NCBI GenBank assembly: GCA_949987565.1
Contig: OX465114.1
Span: 124,001 to 188,000 of the forward strand
Reading direction: 5' to 3'
Length of the DNA stretch: 64,000 nucleotides
DNA from: Luidia sarsii
Lineage: Eukaryota > Echinodermata > Asteroidea > Paxillosida > Luidiidae
In this document: positions 60,888 through 64,000 of the stretch, piece by piece
Numbering within the stretch: position 1 is the stretch's first letter
Layout of the letters: the number at the start of each line of letters is the position of its first letter
Made by a program: the position numbers and the translations under genes
The notes under the pieces: generated by a model
The model's database searches: none
Told to the model about the DNA's origin: nothing
Seen by the model: only the letters and a program-made list of their open reading frames with translations

Positions 60888-61229
60888 TTTATAGACCTTT
60901 ACATGTGCAGTGCTTCTTCACGGCTATAATCTTGCAGGCAGAAAAGTGACTGTGCTTATTTTATCCCTGTTACCTCGCAGATCTTTTGACCGTGAACATG
61001 GAGACGAGCCTTCCCTAAATCCACTGACATTTTGGCACCGACTACGATGAGCGCATCCTGCCATCCATCTGCAACGAGGTCAGTGTCCAAGGTCAACTCA
61101 CTAGTGGCCAGAATTGACCTCTTGGGTTTTGAGTGTGGCTATAAGCCAGGCACTCCATGCATGAAGTCAAGTCCCAACGTATTCAGTTACACAGTGTAGC
61201 TCTTCGTCTGTTTGGCAATAGTCTATCCT
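60888..61229 (+). repeat. 342-bp cassette C46
   Basis: GTCTGTTTGG and the ACGGG junction, entered through a private TTTAACAGTT. 664 bp of units follow. Confidence 0.93.
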
Positions 61230-61893
61230 GCTTGCCAACGGGTTGAGTTTGTTCTTCGTTTATTTAGCAGTTAGTGCTTGCCTAACGCGTTGAGTTTGTT
61301 CTTCATCTATTTAGCAGTTAATGCTTGCCCAACGCGTTGAGTTTGTTCTTCATCTATTTAGTAGTTAGTGCTTGCCCAACGCGTTGAGTTTGTTCTTCAT
61401 CTATTTGGCAGTTAGTGCTTGCCTAACGCGTTGAGTTTGTTCTTCATCTATTTAGTAGTTAGTGCTTGCCCAACGCGTTGAGTTTGTTCTTCATCTACAT
61501 GTACATGTATTTAGCAGTTAGTGCTTGCCTAACGCGTTGAGTTTTTTCTTTATCTATTTAGCAGTTAGTGCTTGCCTAACGAGTTGAGTTTGTTCTTCAT
61601 CTAATTAGCAGTTAGTGCTTGCCCAACGCGTTTAGTTTGTTCTTCATCTATTTAGCAGTTAGTGCTTGCCTAACGCGTTGAGTTTTTTCTTCATCTATTT
61701 AGTGGTTAGTGCTTGCCCAACGCATTGAGTTTGTTCTTCATCTATTTAGCAGTTAGTGCATGCCCAATGCGTTGAGTTTGTTCTTCATCTATTTAGTAGT
61801 TAGTGCTTGCCCAACGCGTTGAGTTTGTTCTTCATCTATTTAGCAGTTAGTGCTTGCCCAACGCGTTGAGTTTGTTCTTCGTCTATTTAGCAG

Positions 61894-62235
61894 TTTATAG
61901 ACCTTTACATGTGCAGTGCTTCTTCACGGCTATAATCTTGCAGACAGAAAAGTGACTGTGCTTATTTTATCCCTGTTACCTCGCAGATCTTTTGACCGTG
62001 AACATGGAGACGAGCCTTCCCTAAATCCACTGACATTTTGGCACCGACTACGATGAGCGCATCCTGCCATCCATATGCAACGAGGTCAGTGTCCAAGGTC
62101 AACTCACTAGTGGCCAGAATTGACCTCTTGGGTTTTGAGTGTGGCTATAAGCCAGGCACTCCATGCATGAAGTCAAGTCCCAACGTATTCAGTTACACAG
62201 TGTAGCTCTTCGTCTATTTGGCAATAGTCTATCCT
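61894..62235 (+). repeat. 342-bp cassette C47
   Basis: TTGCAGACAG and CCATATGC, as in C44. 1308 bp of units follow, the same length as after C44. Confidence 0.93.
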
Positions 62236-63543
62236 GCTTGCCAACGCGTTGAGTTTGTTCTTCGTCTATTTAGCAGTTAGTGCTTGCCCAATGCGTTGAG
62301 TTTGTTCTTCATCTATTTAGTAGTTAGTGCTTGCCCAACGCGTTGAGTTTGTTCTTCGTCTATTTAGTAGTTAGTGCTTGCCTAACGCGTTGAGTTCGTT
62401 CTTCATCTATTTAGTATTTAGTGCTTGCCCAACGCGTTGAGTTTGTTCTTCATCTATTTAGCAGTTAGTGCTTGCCCAACGCGTTGAGTTTGTTCTTCAT
62501 CTATTTAGTAGTTAGTGCTTGCCCAACGCGTTGAGTTCGTTCTTCATCTATTTAGTATTTAGTGCTTGCCCAACGCGTTGAGTTTGTTCTTCATCTATTT
62601 AGCAGTTAGTGCTTGCCCAATGCGTTGAGTTTGTTCTTCATCTATGTAGCAGTTAGTGCTTGCCCAACGCGTTGAGTTTGTTCTTCATCTATTTAGCAGT
62701 TAGTGCTTGCCCAACGCGTTGAGTTTGTTCTTCATCTATTTAGCAGTTAGTGCTTGCCCAACGCGTTGAGTTTGTTCTTCGTCTATTTAGTAGTAAGTGC
62801 TTGCCCAATGCGTTGAGTTTGTTCTTCATCTATTTAGCAGTTAGTGCTTGCCTAGCGCGTTGAGTTTGTTCTTCATCTATTTAGCAGTTAGTGCTTGCCC
62901 AACGCGTTGAGTTTGTTCTTCGTCTATTTAGTAGTAAGTGCTTGCCCAATGCGTTGAGTTTGTTCTTCATCTATTTAGCAGTTAGTGCTTGCCTAACGCG
63001 TTGAGTTTTTTCTTCATCTATTTAGTAGTTAGTGCTTGCCCAACGCGTTGAGTTTGTTCTTCATCTATTTAGCAGTTAGTGCTTGCCCAATGCGTTGAGT
63101 TTGTTCTTCATCTATTTAGCAGTTAGTGCTTGCCTAGCGCGTTGAGTTTTTTCTTCATCTATTCAGTAGTTAGTACTTGCCCAACGCGTTGAGTTTGTTC
63201 TTCATCTATTTAGCAGTTAGTGCTTGCCCAACGCGTTGAGTTTGTTCTTCATCTATTTAGTAGTTAGTGCTTGCCCAACGCGTTGAGTTTGTTCTTCATC
63301 TATTTAGCAGTTAGTGCTTGCCTAACGTGTTGAGTTTGTTCTTCATCTATTTAGCAGTTAGTGCTTGCCCAACGCGTTGAGTTTGTTCTTCATCTATTTC
63401 AGTTAGTGCTTGCCTAATGCGTTGAGTTTGTTCTTCATCTATTTAGTAGTTAGTTCTTGCCCAACGCGTTGAGTTTGTTCTTCATCTATTTAGCAGTTAG
63501 TGCCTCCCCAACGCGTTGAGTTTGTTCTTCGTCTATTTAGCAG

Positions 63544-63885
63544 TTTATAGACCTTTACATGTGCAGTGCTTCTTCACGGCTATAATCTTGCAGGCAGAAA
63601 AGTGACTGTGCTTATTTTATCCCTGTTACCTCGCAGATCTTTTGACCGTGAACATGGAGACGAGCCTTCCCTAAATCCACTGACATTTTGGCACCGACTA
63701 CGATGAGCGCATCCTGCCATCCATCTGCAACGAGGTCAGTGTCCAAGGTCAACTCACTAGTGGCCAGAATTGACCTCTTGGGTTTTGAGTGTGGCTATAA
63801 GCCATGCACTCCATGCATGAAGTCAAGTCCCAACGTATTCAGTTACACAGGGTAGCTCTTCGTCTATTTGGCAATAGTCTATCCT
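63544..63885 (+). repeat. 342-bp cassette C48
   Basis: AGCCATGCAC with CAGGGTAG, as in C45. 115 bp of units remain before the window ends, so the array continues. Confidence 0.93.
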
Positions 63886-64000
63886 GCTTGCCAACGCGTT
63901 GAGTTTGTTCTTCGTCTATTTAGCAGTTAGTGCTTGCCCAACGCGTTGAGTTTGTTCTTCATCTATTTAGTAGTTAGTGCTTGCCCAATGCGTTGAGTTT

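Larger units (their letters stand above)
6308..64000 (+). repeat. Tandem array of a 47-bp satellite unit with interspersed 342-bp cassettes
   Basis: The repeat period, measured for example between TGAG at 6341 and 6388, is 47 bp and stays in one orientation to the end. A typical unit reads TTTAGCAGTTAGTGCTTGCC, then CAACGCGTTGAG, then TTTGTTCTTCATCTA. Recurrent alternatives are GTAG for GCAG, CCTAACGCG linked to a six-T run, and several changes in the CGCG core. Exceptions are 45-bp units (TTTCAGTTAG or TTTCTGTTAG) and units lengthened by ACATGT once or twice. Subtracting 48 cassettes leaves about 41.3 kb, or roughly 880 units. As 47 is not a multiple of 3 and stops recur, no long frame exists. 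No gene, RNA gene or promoter was recognised in this array. Confidence 0.97.
56805..64000 (+). repeat. 4083-bp tandem duplication at the right end (C43-C45 / C46-C48)
   Basis: C43, C44 and C45 recur as C46, C47 and C48 at exactly 4083 bp with identical spacers of 664 and 1308 bp. The second copy runs off the window. Confidence 0.88.

Noticed and set aside
6313..64000. CRISPR-like array because of many short direct repeats
   Set aside because: The 47-bp units are head to tail without unique spacers, there are no cas genes, and the retrotransposon is of animal type.

Overview
The window is eukaryotic, repeat-dominated DNA with no host gene that I can recognise. It holds one complete LTR retrotransposon (27-6307, coding strand minus) sitting inside a very large satellite array that fills the rest of the window and runs off both ends. 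The integrase-before-reverse-transcriptase order of the retrotransposon is the hallmark of the Gmr1 group of Ty3/gypsy elements, known mainly from fish, echinoderms and other, mostly aquatic, animals. A marine animal is therefore the best guess. Phylum cannot be fixed from this sequence.

Retrotransposon (27-6307). Two 721-bp LTRs read as identical (27-747 and 5587-6307) and flank one uninterrupted gag-pol frame of 1519 codons (915-5474, minus). A 5-bp target duplication ATCTA (22-26 and 6308-6312), a primer-binding site (5565-5582) and a polypurine tract (748-758) are all present. The order is Gag (SCAN-like capsid, CCHC knuckle), protease, integrase (HHCC, D-D-35-E, GPY), RT (YIDD), RNase H. 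No env and no chromodomain are visible. Everything points to a recent and possibly still competent insertion. Copies of the same satellite context without the element exist at about 16559, 19821 and 22383.

Satellite array (1-26 and 6308-64000). The basic unit is 47 bp, all in one orientation, with a 10-bp palindrome CAACGCGTTG at its heart; simple arithmetic gives roughly 880 units. The units are interrupted by 48 copies (C1-C48) of a different, highly conserved 342-bp cassette at irregular spacing (182 to 1966 bp of 47-mers between copies). Spacer lengths differ by whole multiples of 47 bp, and linked variants in cassettes and units reveal nested higher-order repeats: a 3.2-kb duplication (from 8544), a 2.6-kb duplication (from about 18.1 kb), about 2-kb repeats (30.8-38.6 kb), approximately 10-kb repeats (C7-C14 versus C17-C24; C32-C38 versus C39-C45) and a 4083-bp tandem duplication near the right end. 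Unit variants include all four CpG transition products of the central CGCG, which suggests cytosine methylation. No ORF of note, tRNA, rRNA or other gene was seen between 6313 and 64000.
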